Below, in pieces: positions 1 to 10,308 of a stretch of DNA of 64,000 nucleotides (positions within the stretch are counted from its first letter, which is position 1; every line of letters starts with the position of its first letter). Under the pieces are notes generated by a model. That model searched no databases. It worked only from the letters and a program-made list of their open reading frames with translations, and was not told where the DNA came from. The stretch is from SOKP01 sp048887165 (GTDB taxonomy: Archaea; Asgardarchaeota; Lokiarchaeia; Sigyniarchaeales; SOKP01): the NCBI GenBank assembly GCA_048887165.1, contig JBHLJZ010000005.1:1-64000 (forward strand), read 5' to 3'. Position numbers and translations under genes: made by a program.

Positions 1-738
1 ATTCAGTTTCTTTTCATTAATATAGTTTTTATACTCGTTAATAACAAATTCAATATATTTAATTTCAGTTTTAACGGATTTAAGTCTATCATGAAGTTCT
101 AAATCATCAAATTTTTGATTTGTATAATCTGCAATGATTTTTTGCCTTTCTGTATCTAATAATGGCCATTCTGGATGTATAAATATAGGTTTATTATATT
201 TTGATGATATTTTAAAGATATTTTTTAAATTATCTTTTTCTTTCCAATCAATATTATTTATTGGGTTATTTGGATAGATTTTAAAACCAATTACTCCTAA
301 TTCTATAATTTTTTTAATTTCTTCTGAATTAAAATCATTTGGAACTCCTGCTATAAAGCCTACATCAATGAAAATATTATTTAATGCTTTATTCATCCAT
401 TTTTTTACTTGCTTGGAATCAATAGCGGGAGGAATTGTATTAGGCATATTAAATACGGTTGTGATACCTGAAATTGCTGCTGCTTTTGTTGCAGTTCTAA
501 AGGTTTCTTTTTCCTTTTGACCCATATCCCTTAAATGGGAATGGATATCAATTAATCCTGGTAATATTAATTTATTTTGGCAATCAATTTCAATTCTATC
601 AGTGTTTTGCTTTTTAAGATTAGAATTTTTTTCTTTTGTAGGTTCAAAAGAAATAGATTCAATTTTATTCCCTTGAATTAAGATAGTTCCCTCGCGTAAT
701 TTACCGGCACTATAAATATTACCATTTTTTAAAATCAT
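1..738 (-). CDS. pyrC: Dihydroorotase (PyrC), C-terminus cut off by the window edge
   Basis: This amidohydrolase closes carbamoyl-aspartate to dihydroorotate in pyrimidine synthesis. The minus-strand reading starts MILKNGNIYSAGKLREG and stays open to base 1. The metal-binding motif is LIDIHSHLRDMG, near residues 62-73, followed by TTVFNMPNT, both typical of dihydroorotases. About 246 residues are present; the family usually has about 420, so the rest lies outside the window. The ATG at 738 overlaps the TGA of the upstream trmY (ATGA), which suggests translational coupling. An allantoinase or other cyclic amidohydrolase is possible, but the DxHxHxRD motif and the PyrK and PyrD genes elsewhere in the window favour PyrC. 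Confidence 0.85.
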   Translation of the reverse strand, partial: MILKNGNIYSAGKLREGTILIQGNKIESISFEPTKEKNSNLKKQNTDRIEIDCQNKLILPGLIDIHSHLRDMGQKEKETFRTATKAAAISGITTVFNMPNTIPPAIDSKQVKKWMNKALNNIFIDVGFIAGVPNDFNSEEIKKIIELGVIGFKIYPNNPINNIDWKEKDNLKNIFKISSKYNKPIFIHPEWPLLDTERQKIIADYTNQKFDDLELHDRLKSVKTEIKYIEFVINEYKNYINEKKLN

Positions 739-1376
739 TTTTTTGAATGATTTTGATTCTTTTGAATTTGATCAATTTTATAATTAATATATAATATAAT
801 ATTTTCTATTGATTTGATTTTAGTGAGTTTTAAAAACTTCACTTTTGCTTTTTCTTTGAGAATCTTCATTAATCGATATGGAAAATCATTAAGAGGAATG
901 AGATAAATAGAATTAAATGGATCATCTATCACATTAAATTCAATATTTTCCCCAAAATCATCTGTTTCATTAAAATTTTTAACTAATAATACACTTTTCA
1001 TTCCACTCAACTGCAGTAATTTAATTATATCATTTAAGTCTTGAAATTTTCTAACAAAAATTCCGGGAGTAGATTTATGCCAGTTTTGAATTTCGATAAT
1101 TTCAGAACTTTTTATTAGAGCTTTATACAACAACAATGCTTGAGATCTCTCATCTGAACTTAAAAATTTTAATCGATTTCCATTAAATTTTATTAATATT
1201 TTCTGATCTTGAAAGAGTAAATATAAATTATTTTCCTTTCTAATCGAATATGATAAACAAAAAGTTTCTCTAATACATGAACATAGCTTATATATATCTA
1301 GTGGTGTATCTCCTTGATCGATATTTTTTTTAGAATAACTAGAGATGTTTTTAATTAATAATAAGAAATTAACCAC
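735..1376 (-). CDS. trmY: tRNA (pseudouridine-54-N1)-methyltransferase TrmY
   Basis: TrmY is a SPOUT-fold enzyme that N1-methylates pseudouridine 54 in the T-loop of archaeal tRNAs. The 213-residue protein has the family pattern in order: GDTPLDIYKLCSCIRETFCL (residues about 22-41), a strand ending in LYLLF, KFNGNRLKFLSSDERSQA (about 63-80), and TPGIFVRKFQDLNDII. The start is GTG at 1376. The gene ends in a 4-nt ATGA overlap with pyrC and begins 25 nt after srp54, so the three probably form one transcript. The C-terminal SAM-knot region is divergent (SIYLIPLNDFP), but length and order fit TrmY better than any other SPOUT family. Confidence 0.8.
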   Translation of the reverse strand: MVNFLLLIKNISSYSKKNIDQGDTPLDIYKLCSCIRETFCLSYSIRKENNLYLLFQDQKILIKFNGNRLKFLSSDERSQALLLYKALIKSSEIIEIQNWHKSTPGIFVRKFQDLNDIIKLLQLSGMKSVLLVKNFNETDDFGENIEFNVIDDPFNSIYLIPLNDFPYRLMKILKEKAKVKFLKLTKIKSIENIILYINYKIDQIQKNQNHSKK

Positions 1377-1401
1377 AATTATCTATTTAAGGAGTTAATT
1401 A

Positions 1402-2778
1402 TTAAAATTTAAAATCTTTTCCTAAATTACCAAAAAATGAGGGATCTATTTTTCCAATTCCAGGAATGCTTGGCATTCCTTTTCCTTTTTTCTGCATTTG
1501 TAAAAACCTTTTCATAAATTTCTTCATCTGATTATATTGATCTAACATTCGGTTTATAGTTGAATAATCTGTTCCACTACCAATTGCAATTCTTCTTTTT
1601 CTAGATTTTTTTATTAGTTTAGGCTCTTCTTTCTCTTCTTGAGTCATTGAGCTGAGAACTACTTCCCATTTTTCCAAATTTCTTTCTGCATCGTCTTTTA
1701 GAGCATCTGGAATATTACCACCACCTACCATAGCTAAGATTTGCTTCATTTTACCTACTTTTTTAATACTCTTTAATTGAAAATAGAGATCATCTAATGT
1801 GAATTTCCCCCGCATCATTCTTTTAACCATTTCAGGATCCATTTCAACCTCTGCTTCTTGAACTCTTTTGACTAAACCCTTTATATCTGGAATGCCAAGT
1901 AAAGTACCAACAAACGATGTTGGATTAAATTCTTCGAAATCATCTAACTTTTCGCCAACACCTATAAATCTTATTGATTGATTCGTGGCTGCACATGCCG
2001 AAAGAGCACCACCACCTTTAGCAGAGCCATCTAACTTAGTTACAATAATACTCCCAATTTTTGTAGACTTGGCGAATTCTTCAGCTTGAGAATATGCTTG
2101 TTGACCTAATGTACCATCGATTACTAAAATAACTTCATTAGGCTTTAAGGAATGCTCAATTTGTTCCATTTCATTCATTAAATCTTTTTCCTTTTTATGA
2201 CGCCCTGCTGTATCAACTATTATGATATCATGGCCATCATTAATTGCTTTTTTAGTTTCTCTTACAGCAATTTTAATAGCGTTTTTTTCTTCGGGATTTC
2301 CATAACAATCAACTCCTATCTGCTTGCTTAACTGCACAAGCTGTTCGTATGCACCTGGTCTATAAGTATCAGTAGTAACTGTTGCGACTTTATATCCTTT
2401 ATTTCTGTAAAATCGTGCTAACTTTCCTACTGTAGTAGTTTTCCCAGAGCCTTGTATTCCAACGAGTAAAATAACATTACTTTTTCCTGGTTTGATTCTA
2501 ATAGGAGCTGGTTTTCCACCAAGAGTATTAATTAGTTCATCATGAACTAATTTAATTACAAAATCACGTCTTTTAGCTTTTTGAAGTTTAGTATTCATTG
2601 CTTCTTTTTTAATATTTTCTGTCATATCAAAAACTAATTCTACTTTGACATCAGCGGATAAGAGTGCTCTTTGTAAATCTTGAATAAGTGCATTAATAGC
2701 ATCTTTATCTACTTGAGGTAATCTTCTAATCCTTCTTAAGGCATTATCTAGTTGTCTTCCAAGCTGTTCGAGGACCAT
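1402..2778 (-). CDS. srp54: Signal recognition particle 54 kDa protein (SRP54)
   Basis: SRP54 is the GTPase that binds signal peptides of nascent chains together with 7S RNA and hands ribosomes to the FtsY receptor. The helical N domain covers residues 1 to about 90. The G domain has GIQGSGKTTT (about 107-116), DTYRPGA, DTAGRH and TKLDGSAKGG. The methionine-rich M domain runs from about 300 to the end (MKRMMRGKF, MKKFMKRFLQMQKKGKGMP). At 458 residues it is full length. It is the first gene of the minus-strand unit that continues into trmY and pyrC. It is divergent from aIF5A across a 159-nt promoter region. Confidence 0.97.
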   Translation of the reverse strand: MVLEQLGRQLDNALRRIRRLPQVDKDAINALIQDLQRALLSADVKVELVFDMTENIKKEAMNTKLQKAKRRDFVIKLVHDELINTLGGKPAPIRIKPGKSNVILLVGIQGSGKTTTVGKLARFYRNKGYKVATVTTDTYRPGAYEQLVQLSKQIGVDCYGNPEEKNAIKIAVRETKKAINDGHDIIIVDTAGRHKKEKDLMNEMEQIEHSLKPNEVILVIDGTLGQQAYSQAEEFAKSTKIGSIIVTKLDGSAKGGGALSACAATNQSIRFIGVGEKLDDFEEFNPTSFVGTLLGIPDIKGLVKRVQEAEVEMDPEMVKRMMRGKFTLDDLYFQLKSIKKVGKMKQILAMVGGGNIPDALKDDAERNLEKWEVVLSSMTQEEKEEPKLIKKSRKRRIAIGSGTDYSTINRMLDQYNQMKKFMKRFLQMQKKGKGMPSIPGIGKIDPSFFGNLGKDFKF

Positions 2779-2937
2779 ATTCTAACTATAAGCGTTTTAA
2801 TATGTATTAATTAAAATTAACAAAAACTAATATTTTTTTTTAAATATAAATAATTATAAATAAAAAAGATATGTGAAAATTAAAAATATTTGTATAAGAA
2901 CTATTATTTATTTAAAAAATGAAGGAGAAAATTATTT
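2779..2937. promoter_or_regulatory. Divergent promoter region between srp54 and aif5a
   Basis: This 159-nt A+T-rich gap must hold both promoters. A purine-rich Shine-Dalgarno sequence (AAGGAGAA, about 2922-2929) sits just before the aIF5A ATG. Several TATA-like AAATATAAAT stretches are present near 2840-2860, but the base bias prevents choosing one with confidence. Confidence 0.5.
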
Positions 2938-3366
2938 ATGAGTATTAGAAGAACTGAAATTCAGAAACTTAAAACAGGAAATTATATTATGGTTGAAGAT
3001 GAACCTTGCATTATTAAATCAACTGAACGATCTAAAAGTGGAAAACACGGTCATGCAAAGGTAAGGATTATCTGTGTTGGTATGTTCGATAATAATAAAA
3101 GATCTCTCACTTTTCCCTCAGGCTCAATGGTTGAGGTTCCAGAAATAATTAAAGGTAATGCACAAGTAAATTTTATCGAAGATAATCTGATCAACGTAAT
3201 GGACCTTGAATCATATGAATCATTGGATGTTTCTTGGCCAAGTGATGAAGATTTGGTTAATAAATTAAAAGACCTTCAAGCCAATCCTAGTAAAATGTCA
3301 GCGTCGCAAGTAGAATATTGGCAAATTGCTGGAAAAACTCTAGTAAATAGAATTATTACAAATTAA
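2938..3366 (+). CDS. Translation initiation factor aIF5A (hypusine-containing)
   Basis: aIF5A helps the ribosome make difficult peptide bonds and carries a hypusine or deoxyhypusine modification. The modification loop SGKHGHAK is present; the expected modified lysine is Lys36. The N-terminal SH3-like and C-terminal OB domains are both there (142 residues, normal length). The ATG at 2938 has a good Shine-Dalgarno sequence 8-15 nt upstream. It heads a plus-strand series with nadK, nob1, fen1 and cdc48. Deoxyhypusine synthase is not in the window. Confidence 0.96.
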   Translation: MSIRRTEIQKLKTGNYIMVEDEPCIIKSTERSKSGKHGHAKVRIICVGMFDNNKRSLTFPSGSMVEVPEIIKGNAQVNFIEDNLINVMDLESYESLDVSWPSDEDLVNKLKDLQANPSKMSASQVEYWQIAGKTLVNRIITN

Positions 3367-3450
3367 TATTTTTTAATTCTTTTTTCAAATCAATCATAAA
3401 TTTTATTTTATAAATTTAATAAATCAAATCTAATTAAAAAACTGAGTTGA

Positions 3451-4377
3451 ATGGAGAAAAAGGCGATATCTTTAGCTTGTAGGATGGATTCTGAGAGAGC
3501 AATAAAGTTAACAAAAAGAATTTTCGAATACTTAGTTAAAAAAGGAGAAATAGTCCAATTAGAAACAAGAATTGCTCCAAAAATCTTTCCTCATAATGGA
3601 AAAGATCTAATCGAGATGACTGAAAGCAATACTAAATTTCTTATTTCTACTGGTGGAGATGGAACAATTTTGAGAGTAGTGAGTAGTTTGCCACAAAGAA
3701 ATCCACCACCCATCTTAGGCGTGAATATCGGTTCTCTTGGATTTTTAGATGAAACTAATGAAAGAAACGTATTTAAAGATATTGATCATGTATTAAAAGG
3801 TGAATTTATCACTGAGAAATGTTCGAAGATAGTTGCTTTTCTTGTTAGAGATAATGAAGAAGTAAGGTTAAATAATGCTTTAAATGAAGTTTTAATTATC
3901 TCATCAAAAAGTTCTAAGGTATTATTAGTTTCTATTAAAGTTGATGGCGTTTTTTTAAATCGAAGCTATTTAGATGGAGTAATAATATCTACATCTGTTG
4001 GATCTACTGCTTATAATCTAAGTGCTGGTGGCGCAATTATAAATTCGACATTAAATTTGATGCAAGTAACACCCTTAAACAGTTTCGCTAGATCTGGGTT
4101 GAAACCAATAGTACTCCCAATGGATTGCGAAGTTGAGATAGAACTTTTAAGACCACGTTTAAATGCAAAAATAGTTATAGATGGCCAAAGAACTTACAAA
4201 AAAATCCAACCTAACTCAAAAATAAGAATAAGGAAAGCTAATTCTTATAGTAAATTCATAAGGATTTCAAAAAGTCTAAGCGATGATTACTATAGACGTT
4301 TAAGAAAAAAAATTATCGGTACCATAAGGGTTCCTCTTGATGACAGCCCAGAAGAAGGATTTAATTCTAATATTTGA
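3451..4377 (+). CDS. nadK: NAD kinase
   Basis: NAD kinase phosphorylates NAD to NADP using ATP or polyphosphate. Diagnostic motifs are STGGDGTILR (about residues 66-75), VNIGSLGFLDE, NEVLI (145-149) and GSTAYNLSAGG (184-194). The length of 308 residues is normal for archaeal NAD kinases. The 3' end overlaps the nob1 start by about 40 nt in another frame, which implies coupled translation. The C-terminal tail past residue 290 is species-specific and may exist mainly because of that overlap. Confidence 0.95.
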   Translation: MEKKAISLACRMDSERAIKLTKRIFEYLVKKGEIVQLETRIAPKIFPHNGKDLIEMTESNTKFLISTGGDGTILRVVSSLPQRNPPPILGVNIGSLGFLDETNERNVFKDIDHVLKGEFITEKCSKIVAFLVRDNEEVRLNNALNEVLIISSKSSKVLLVSIKVDGVFLNRSYLDGVIISTSVGSTAYNLSAGGAIINSTLNLMQVTPLNSFARSGLKPIVLPMDCEVEIELLRPRLNAKIVIDGQRTYKKIQPNSKIRIRKANSYSKFIRISKSLSDDYYRRLRKKIIGTIRVPLDDSPEEGFNSNI

Positions 4378-4888
4378 TACTAATATTTTTTTAACGGGTG
4401 TCGATTTTAACATTTTTAAGGAGACTATTTATACCACTTCAGAGATAATTAAAGAAATTAATGTGAGTATTTATGAAGAAAAAAATAGAAATATTTTAAA
4501 TAAAATCCAAGCTGCTTTAGAAATTAAAAAATTAATTATAAGAAATCCAAAAGATAAATTCTTGAAAAGAATTATAGAAAAGTCTAAAGAAACAGGAGAT
4601 CATAAAGCTTTATCTTCTCAAGATATCGGTATTATAGCCTTAGGTTTAGAATTTAAAGATTCAAAGGCTCAAGAAGCTAAATTATATACCAATGATTATT
4701 CGATACAAAATTTATGCAAAGTTTTAGATATTAATTTTTCACCATTATATCGAGATGGAATAAGTAAACAAATAATATTTGAAGTATATTGTCCATTTTG
4801 TAAATTGATATATAAATCAGAGTACTTAAATGAGTTATGTGAGAAATGTGGCTCAAAATTAAAACGAAGACCAAAGAAAATATTTTAA
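4337..4888 (+). CDS. nob1: Nob1-like rRNA-maturation endonuclease (PIN domain plus zinc ribbon)
   Basis: Nob1 cuts the 3' end of pre-16S rRNA. The PIN domain begins ILIFDTNIFL with the metal-binding Asp14, followed by TTSEIIKEI (Glu35) and later YTNDYSIQN carrying the distal Asp. The C-terminal zinc ribbon has four cysteines in two CxxC pairs (CPFC and CEKC). At 183 residues it has the compact archaeal layout. Only ATG codons at 4337 or 4340 leave the first strand intact, so the overlap with nadK is real. The zinc ribbon argues against a VapC toxin, and no antitoxin gene is adjacent. Confidence 0.88.
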   Translation: MMTAQKKDLILIFDTNIFLTGVDFNIFKETIYTTSEIIKEINVSIYEEKNRNILNKIQAALEIKKLIIRNPKDKFLKRIIEKSKETGDHKALSSQDIGIIALGLEFKDSKAQEAKLYTNDYSIQNLCKVLDINFSPLYRDGISKQIIFEVYCPFCKLIYKSEYLNELCEKCGSKLKRRPKKIF

Positions 4889-4956
4889 AATATTAGTGGA
4901 AAATATAAACGAAGAATTCTACTTATTTATTGAAGAGAGCTAGAGTAAATTATAAA

Positions 4957-6009
<1,053 letters not shown>

Positions 6010-6094
6010 AAAAAATAGAAAAAAAACCAAAAATTTTTACAAAATTAATATTTCATATATTTAAAGAGGTTAAATTAGTTTTATTCGATTAATA

Positions 6095-8329
6095 ATGTCA
6101 ACTAAAGATAATAGTAATAGCGGAAAAAGTGAAAAAAGCCCTGAAAAGGTGTCTTTGCGTGTCCAAAAAGCTAAGAAAAGGGATATTGGGCGCAATATTA
6201 TAAGAATTGACCCAAAAACTATGGAAAAACTAAGCATTCAAACTGGAGATGTTATTGCTCTTTTTGGGAAAAAAGAAAGTGCTGGTATTGCATGGCCGAG
6301 TTACCCTCAAGATAATGGTTTAGGAATAATTCGTATTGATTCTAGACTTAGGAAGAATACAGGAACAAGTATTGATGATACATTAGAAATTCGAAAAGTA
6401 AAGGCTCAACCTGCTCAAAGTATCGTTTTAGCGCCTGCTAGCGTTAAAATTAGGGCTAATCCAAGATTCGAAACTTTTGTCAAAAGAAAATTAAATAATT
6501 ATCCAGTGACAATCGATGATTATATTTTTATCTCTATCGGAATAAGCAGAGAGATTACTTTTAAAGTAATAAGTATAAGACCTAATGGAATATGTGTAAT
6601 CAAACCAGATACTTCTCTTCATATTAGCGAACATGTAACTGAAGATGAAGAAAAAGGTGGTGATTATGTAACTTATGAGGAAGTTGGAGGATTAGATAGA
6701 GAAATTCAAAGAGTAAGAGAGATGGTAGAATTACCATTAAGACATCCGTCTCTATTTAAAAGATTAGGGATAGATCCTCCTAAAGGAGTCTTATTGAGAG
6801 GACCTCCTGGTTGTGGGAAGACCTTGTTAGCAAGAGCAGTTGCAAATGAAAGTGAAGCACATTTTATTTCAATTAATGGTCCCGAAATCATGAGTAAATT
6901 TTATGGAGAATCTGAAAAAAAGTTGCGCAAGATATTTGATGAAGCGGAAGATAAGAGCCCCTCTATAATTTTTATTGATGAAATTGATGCAATTGCTCCT
7001 AAGAGAGAAACTGTCACAGGAGAAGTAGAACGTAGAGTTGTTGCCCAATTATTAGCATTGATGGATGGACTGCATGGTAGAGGAAGGGTTATTGTTATTG
7101 GTGCAACAAATAGACCTAATAGTCTTGATGAGGCTTTAAGGCGTCCTGGAAGATTTGATAGAGAAATTGAAATAAAAGTACCAAATGAAAAAGGAAGGAG
7201 AGAAATATTTCAAATCCATACCAGAAACATGCCCCTTGATAAAAAAATCTCTTTAAAAGAATTTGCTAATATAACCCATGGATTTGTGGGAGCGGACATA
7301 TCTGCTGTATGTAGAGAAGCTGCTATGTCAGCTTTAAGAAGGTATTTACCAAAAATAGATTTAGAATCGGAAATGATAGATCCAGAATTATTAGAGCAAA
7401 TAGAAGTTAAGAAAGATGATTTTGATGAAGCTATGAAAGAAGTTCTTCCTTCAGGTATAAGAGAAGTATTTGTAGAAGTGCCCAATGTTACATGGGATCA
7501 AATTGGTGGATTAGAAGATCTCAAACAGAAACTAATTGAAGCTGTTGATTGGCCGTTATCACATCCAGCAATATTTAAGCGCATGGGAATATTACCTCCA
7601 AAAGGCATTTTACTCTATGGACCTCCAGGTTGTGGTAAGACATTATTAGGAAGGGCTGTAGCAAATGAAAGTAAAGCAAACTTTATTTCTATTAAAGGTC
7701 CAGAATTATTATCAAAGTATGTTGGTGAGAGTGAAAAAGCAATTCGTGAAGTATTTCGTAAAGCAAAAATGGCAGCACCGTGTATTATCTTTTTTGATGA
7801 ATTTGATTCAATTGCACCTAGTAGAGGACGATATACCTCTGATTCAGGGGTTTCTGAAAAAGTATTATCCCAATTTCTAACGGAACTTGATGGATTAGAA
7901 ATAAATAGAGATATAATTGTTATTGCTGCAACTAATCGTCCAGATATTCTAGATCCTGCCTTAATACGCCCAGGTCGAATTGATAGAATATTGTTAGTAC
8001 CCGCACCTGATGATAAGGGAAGAGAACAGATATTAAAAATTTATACAAAAAACATGCCAATTTCAAGTGAGATTAACCTTGAAGAGTTAAATAAAAAGTT
8101 AAAGGGCTTCTCTGGTGCAGATATTGAAACGCTTTGTCGAGAAGCAGCTATGATTGCCCTTAGAGAGAATATAAGAGCTAGAAAAGTAACACTAGAAAAC
8201 TTTAAAACGGCACGAGAAAGTGTTAATCCCAGTATTACTCCAGAAATAATTAAATGGTATGAACAATTTGGTGAAAAATTAAAAAGCAGAATCATTGAGA
8301 AAGCAAAAGAAGACAGATTGTTTGTCTAA
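6095..8329 (+). CDS. cdc48: Cdc48/VCP-type AAA+ ATPase
   Basis: This double-ring AAA+ unfoldase extracts and unfolds proteins, in archaea probably feeding the proteasome. The N-terminal double-psi barrel and Cdc48 domain cover about residues 20-190. D1 has Walker A GPPGCGKT at 236-243 and Walker B IIFIDEIDAI. D2 has a second GPPGCGKT at 509-516 and IIFFDEFDSI. At 744 residues it is full length for archaea. A TATA-like CATATATTTAAA lies at about 6054-6065. The D2 Walker B reads DEFD, a common variant that keeps the catalytic DE. Confidence 0.96.
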   Translation: MSTKDNSNSGKSEKSPEKVSLRVQKAKKRDIGRNIIRIDPKTMEKLSIQTGDVIALFGKKESAGIAWPSYPQDNGLGIIRIDSRLRKNTGTSIDDTLEIRKVKAQPAQSIVLAPASVKIRANPRFETFVKRKLNNYPVTIDDYIFISIGISREITFKVISIRPNGICVIKPDTSLHISEHVTEDEEKGGDYVTYEEVGGLDREIQRVREMVELPLRHPSLFKRLGIDPPKGVLLRGPPGCGKTLLARAVANESEAHFISINGPEIMSKFYGESEKKLRKIFDEAEDKSPSIIFIDEIDAIAPKRETVTGEVERRVVAQLLALMDGLHGRGRVIVIGATNRPNSLDEALRRPGRFDREIEIKVPNEKGRREIFQIHTRNMPLDKKISLKEFANITHGFVGADISAVCREAAMSALRRYLPKIDLESEMIDPELLEQIEVKKDDFDEAMKEVLPSGIREVFVEVPNVTWDQIGGLEDLKQKLIEAVDWPLSHPAIFKRMGILPPKGILLYGPPGCGKTLLGRAVANESKANFISIKGPELLSKYVGESEKAIREVFRKAKMAAPCIIFFDEFDSIAPSRGRYTSDSGVSEKVLSQFLTELDGLEINRDIIVIAATNRPDILDPALIRPGRIDRILLVPAPDDKGREQILKIYTKNMPISSEINLEELNKKLKGFSGADIETLCREAAMIALRENIRARKVTLENFKTARESVNPSITPEIIKWYEQFGEKLKSRIIEKAKEDRLFV

Positions 8330-8415
8330 TATGGATAAAATTAATTAAAATGAAAGTATTTCAATATATAAATTATAAACTATTTTTTCTAAATGTTAAA
8401 TTAAGGTGAATAAAT

Positions 8416-8688
8416 ATCGAATCAAATCGTTGGAATCAAAAGCCAATCGTAAATTCAATAATTGATATTCTTATTAAGAATAAAGGAGAGATTTTAGATA
8501 AGCGAATCGAAGAACTTTTAAAAAAGGAATTTCCTTTCATCAATTCTTTATTATTAGAAGAGATTTTTATGAAAATGGAAAGTAGGAATGTAATCAACGT
8601 ATTTCGAGTCTCTAAGAACAAGAAAATGATTGTACTTAATAAACGTAATGAAGAAATTAAGCAAGAAATAATGGAAAATCTAAGATAA
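8416..8688 (+). CDS. Small winged-helix-like protein, apparently with a non-standard start codon
   Basis: A frame of about 90 codons is open from just after a TGA at 8407 to TAA at 8686. It contains no ATG, GTG or TTG before the middle of the protein (ATG at 8557). The residues are protein-like: IVNSIIDILIKNKGEILD, then KRIEELLKKEFPFINSLL, then VINVFRVSKNKKMIVLN, a helix-helix-hairpin order like a winged helix. A Shine-Dalgarno AAGGTGA at 8403-8409 sits 6 nt before ATC at 8416, so I use ATC as the working start; ATA at 8410 is too close. The 3' end overlaps the HerA-like gene by 9 nt, tail to tail. Function unknown. Confidence 0.5.
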   Translation: MESNRWNQKPIVNSIIDILIKNKGEILDKRIEELLKKEFPFINSLLLEEIFMKMESRNVINVFRVSKNKKMIVLNKRNEEIKQEIMENLR

Positions 8689-10206
8689 TCTATTTTCTTT
8701 CCAATCTAAACAAACTTGAGATAAAGTGATATCTTCAACTGAAGATTTAAAAAACCTTTCTCTAATCTCAATAAAAATAGGATAGTTAACCGCATTTCCC
8801 ATTAGCAACATCTCCCCTACACCCAAGCTTGAGATCATTTCTGCATGCTCTTTTGTAATTGCTTCTGAACTATCCATCAGATGTTTTAGATCATAAGGAT
8901 TTTTTATATTTAGTATCATTTTTGAATTGGTCTGAGATAACACTGTGGTACTTAACTTTTTAGGTCTCTGACTTATTAAACATAAACATGCCATGAACTT
9001 CCGACCTTCTCTTGCTATAGTCTCAATAATATGCTTTGAAAGAGCTTTAGAATAGGCTGCTTCAGGACAGAATTGATGGGCTTCTTCAACAATTAATAAG
9101 AAAGGAGGGATTTGATTTGTTCTCCTAAGGAAAAATAAGCGATTACATATATAGTCAATTATTATTTGCTTCTTTATTATAGAAATTTCCTTTTGGAGAT
9201 TAAAAATTGTTATTTCTCCTTGCTTTATAACATTCTTAATTACTGGATTTTCTTGAGCTCCAAATAATTTTAATCTATCTATATCAGAAAGCCATCCTAT
9301 TAGGGCTTGTTTTGTACTTTTATTTCCATCAACTTCTTTCTCAATTTCTTTAATTATATCTTGTATAGTATAGTTAGTTCCCTTTTCTTCATCTTTCTTT
9401 AAATTCTTTATATACTTTGAAAGTTCTCTTACTTGTACACTTGAAATTTGTTCTTGATACTTTCTAAAGGTATAGGCATTCATTTTAGGAACAGCTATTT
9501 GAAAATAAGAGATATCAATTGATTTAACTTTATTTTTACTTTTTGATACATCTTTTAAATAAGAATACTCACCATGTACATCTATTAATATAACTGCAGG
9601 TGTACCGTGTGATTTCGTTCTATTTAATAATTCCTCAATAATGATTGAACACAAATAGCTTTTTCCTCCTCCTGAGATTGATAAAATCGCAAAGTGTTTA
9701 TTAAATAAGCGATCCATATGGATCTTGGCATTGATATTTGAAACACTTAATTTTCCTAAGTATAATCCAGTTTCGGGATCAAGACCGAGGAATTTTTGCA
9801 GCAAATCTTCTTCCACTAAATAAACGTCTTTTCCAGGAGTAGCTGGATACGTCATTCGTCCTATCTTAAGGATTTCATTTTTTTCTTCGCTTTTGAAGTT
9901 AATGACACCTAAATTTTTTACAATTCCGATAGCATACTCAAAATCTTCACTTGGAAAAAGCCCTTTAAGAATATTGGGATTGTTTTCACTATTGTATGCT
10001 TTTATAGTTAAAGCATCTGAAAAATATTCGTTCAATAAGACGATCTTTTCAATTATGCCTATTAAGTAACCTTCAATAGATTGAGTATAAACAAATAATC
10101 CTTTTTTAACTAGGTTTCCGTTAGATTGTTTATTTATCACAAAAGGATATTTTAAAACATCCGGTAATTGAAGGTAATTGAAAACAATCCCAACCTTAGA
10201 GGGCAT
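8680..10206 (-). CDS. herA: HerA-like ATPase (HAS-barrel plus FtsK/VirB4-type motor)
   Basis: HerA proteins are hexameric DNA translocases, usually paired with NurA nuclease in end resection. An N-terminal barrel-like region (residues 1 to about 110) is followed by a P-loop domain with SISGGGKS (about 176-183), IDVHGEYSYL, and Walker B LLIVEEAHQF. The sensor-like segment LISQRPKKLSTTVLSQ fits the HerA/DUF87 family. I chose the ATG at 10206 (MPSKVGIVF); an in-frame start at 10269 would add 21 mostly hydrophobic, poorly supported residues. No nurA, mre11 or rad50 is nearby, so the cellular role is open. Confidence 0.85.
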   Translation of the reverse strand: MPSKVGIVFNYLQLPDVLKYPFVINKQSNGNLVKKGLFVYTQSIEGYLIGIIEKIVLLNEYFSDALTIKAYNSENNPNILKGLFPSEDFEYAIGIVKNLGVINFKSEEKNEILKIGRMTYPATPGKDVYLVEEDLLQKFLGLDPETGLYLGKLSVSNINAKIHMDRLFNKHFAILSISGGGKSYLCSIIIEELLNRTKSHGTPAVILIDVHGEYSYLKDVSKSKNKVKSIDISYFQIAVPKMNAYTFRKYQEQISSVQVRELSKYIKNLKKDEEKGTNYTIQDIIKEIEKEVDGNKSTKQALIGWLSDIDRLKLFGAQENPVIKNVIKQGEITIFNLQKEISIIKKQIIIDYICNRLFFLRRTNQIPPFLLIVEEAHQFCPEAAYSKALSKHIIETIAREGRKFMACLCLISQRPKKLSTTVLSQTNSKMILNIKNPYDLKHLMDSSEAITKEHAEMISSLGVGEMLLMGNAVNYPIFIEIRERFFKSSVEDITLSQVCLDWKENRLS

Positions 10207-10308
10207 TGATTTTAGATTATAATTAATTCTAATAAAAATACAGAAAGAGAATAAGATTTCTAATTTCAATTGAATAAAAATAGAGAAAAAATATTAAGTT
10301 GATAATTA

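Noticed and set aside
4337..4888. VapC-type toxin call for the PIN protein
   Set aside because: The C-terminal zinc ribbon and the lack of an adjacent antitoxin fit Nob1 instead.
4930..4956. TTG start extending FEN1 by nine residues
   Set aside because: FEN1 needs a free MG N-terminus close to the active site, and the ATG at 4957 gives exactly this.
7210..7485. 91-residue minus-strand reading
   Set aside because: It is antisense to the D1-D2 linker of Cdc48 and has no independent support.
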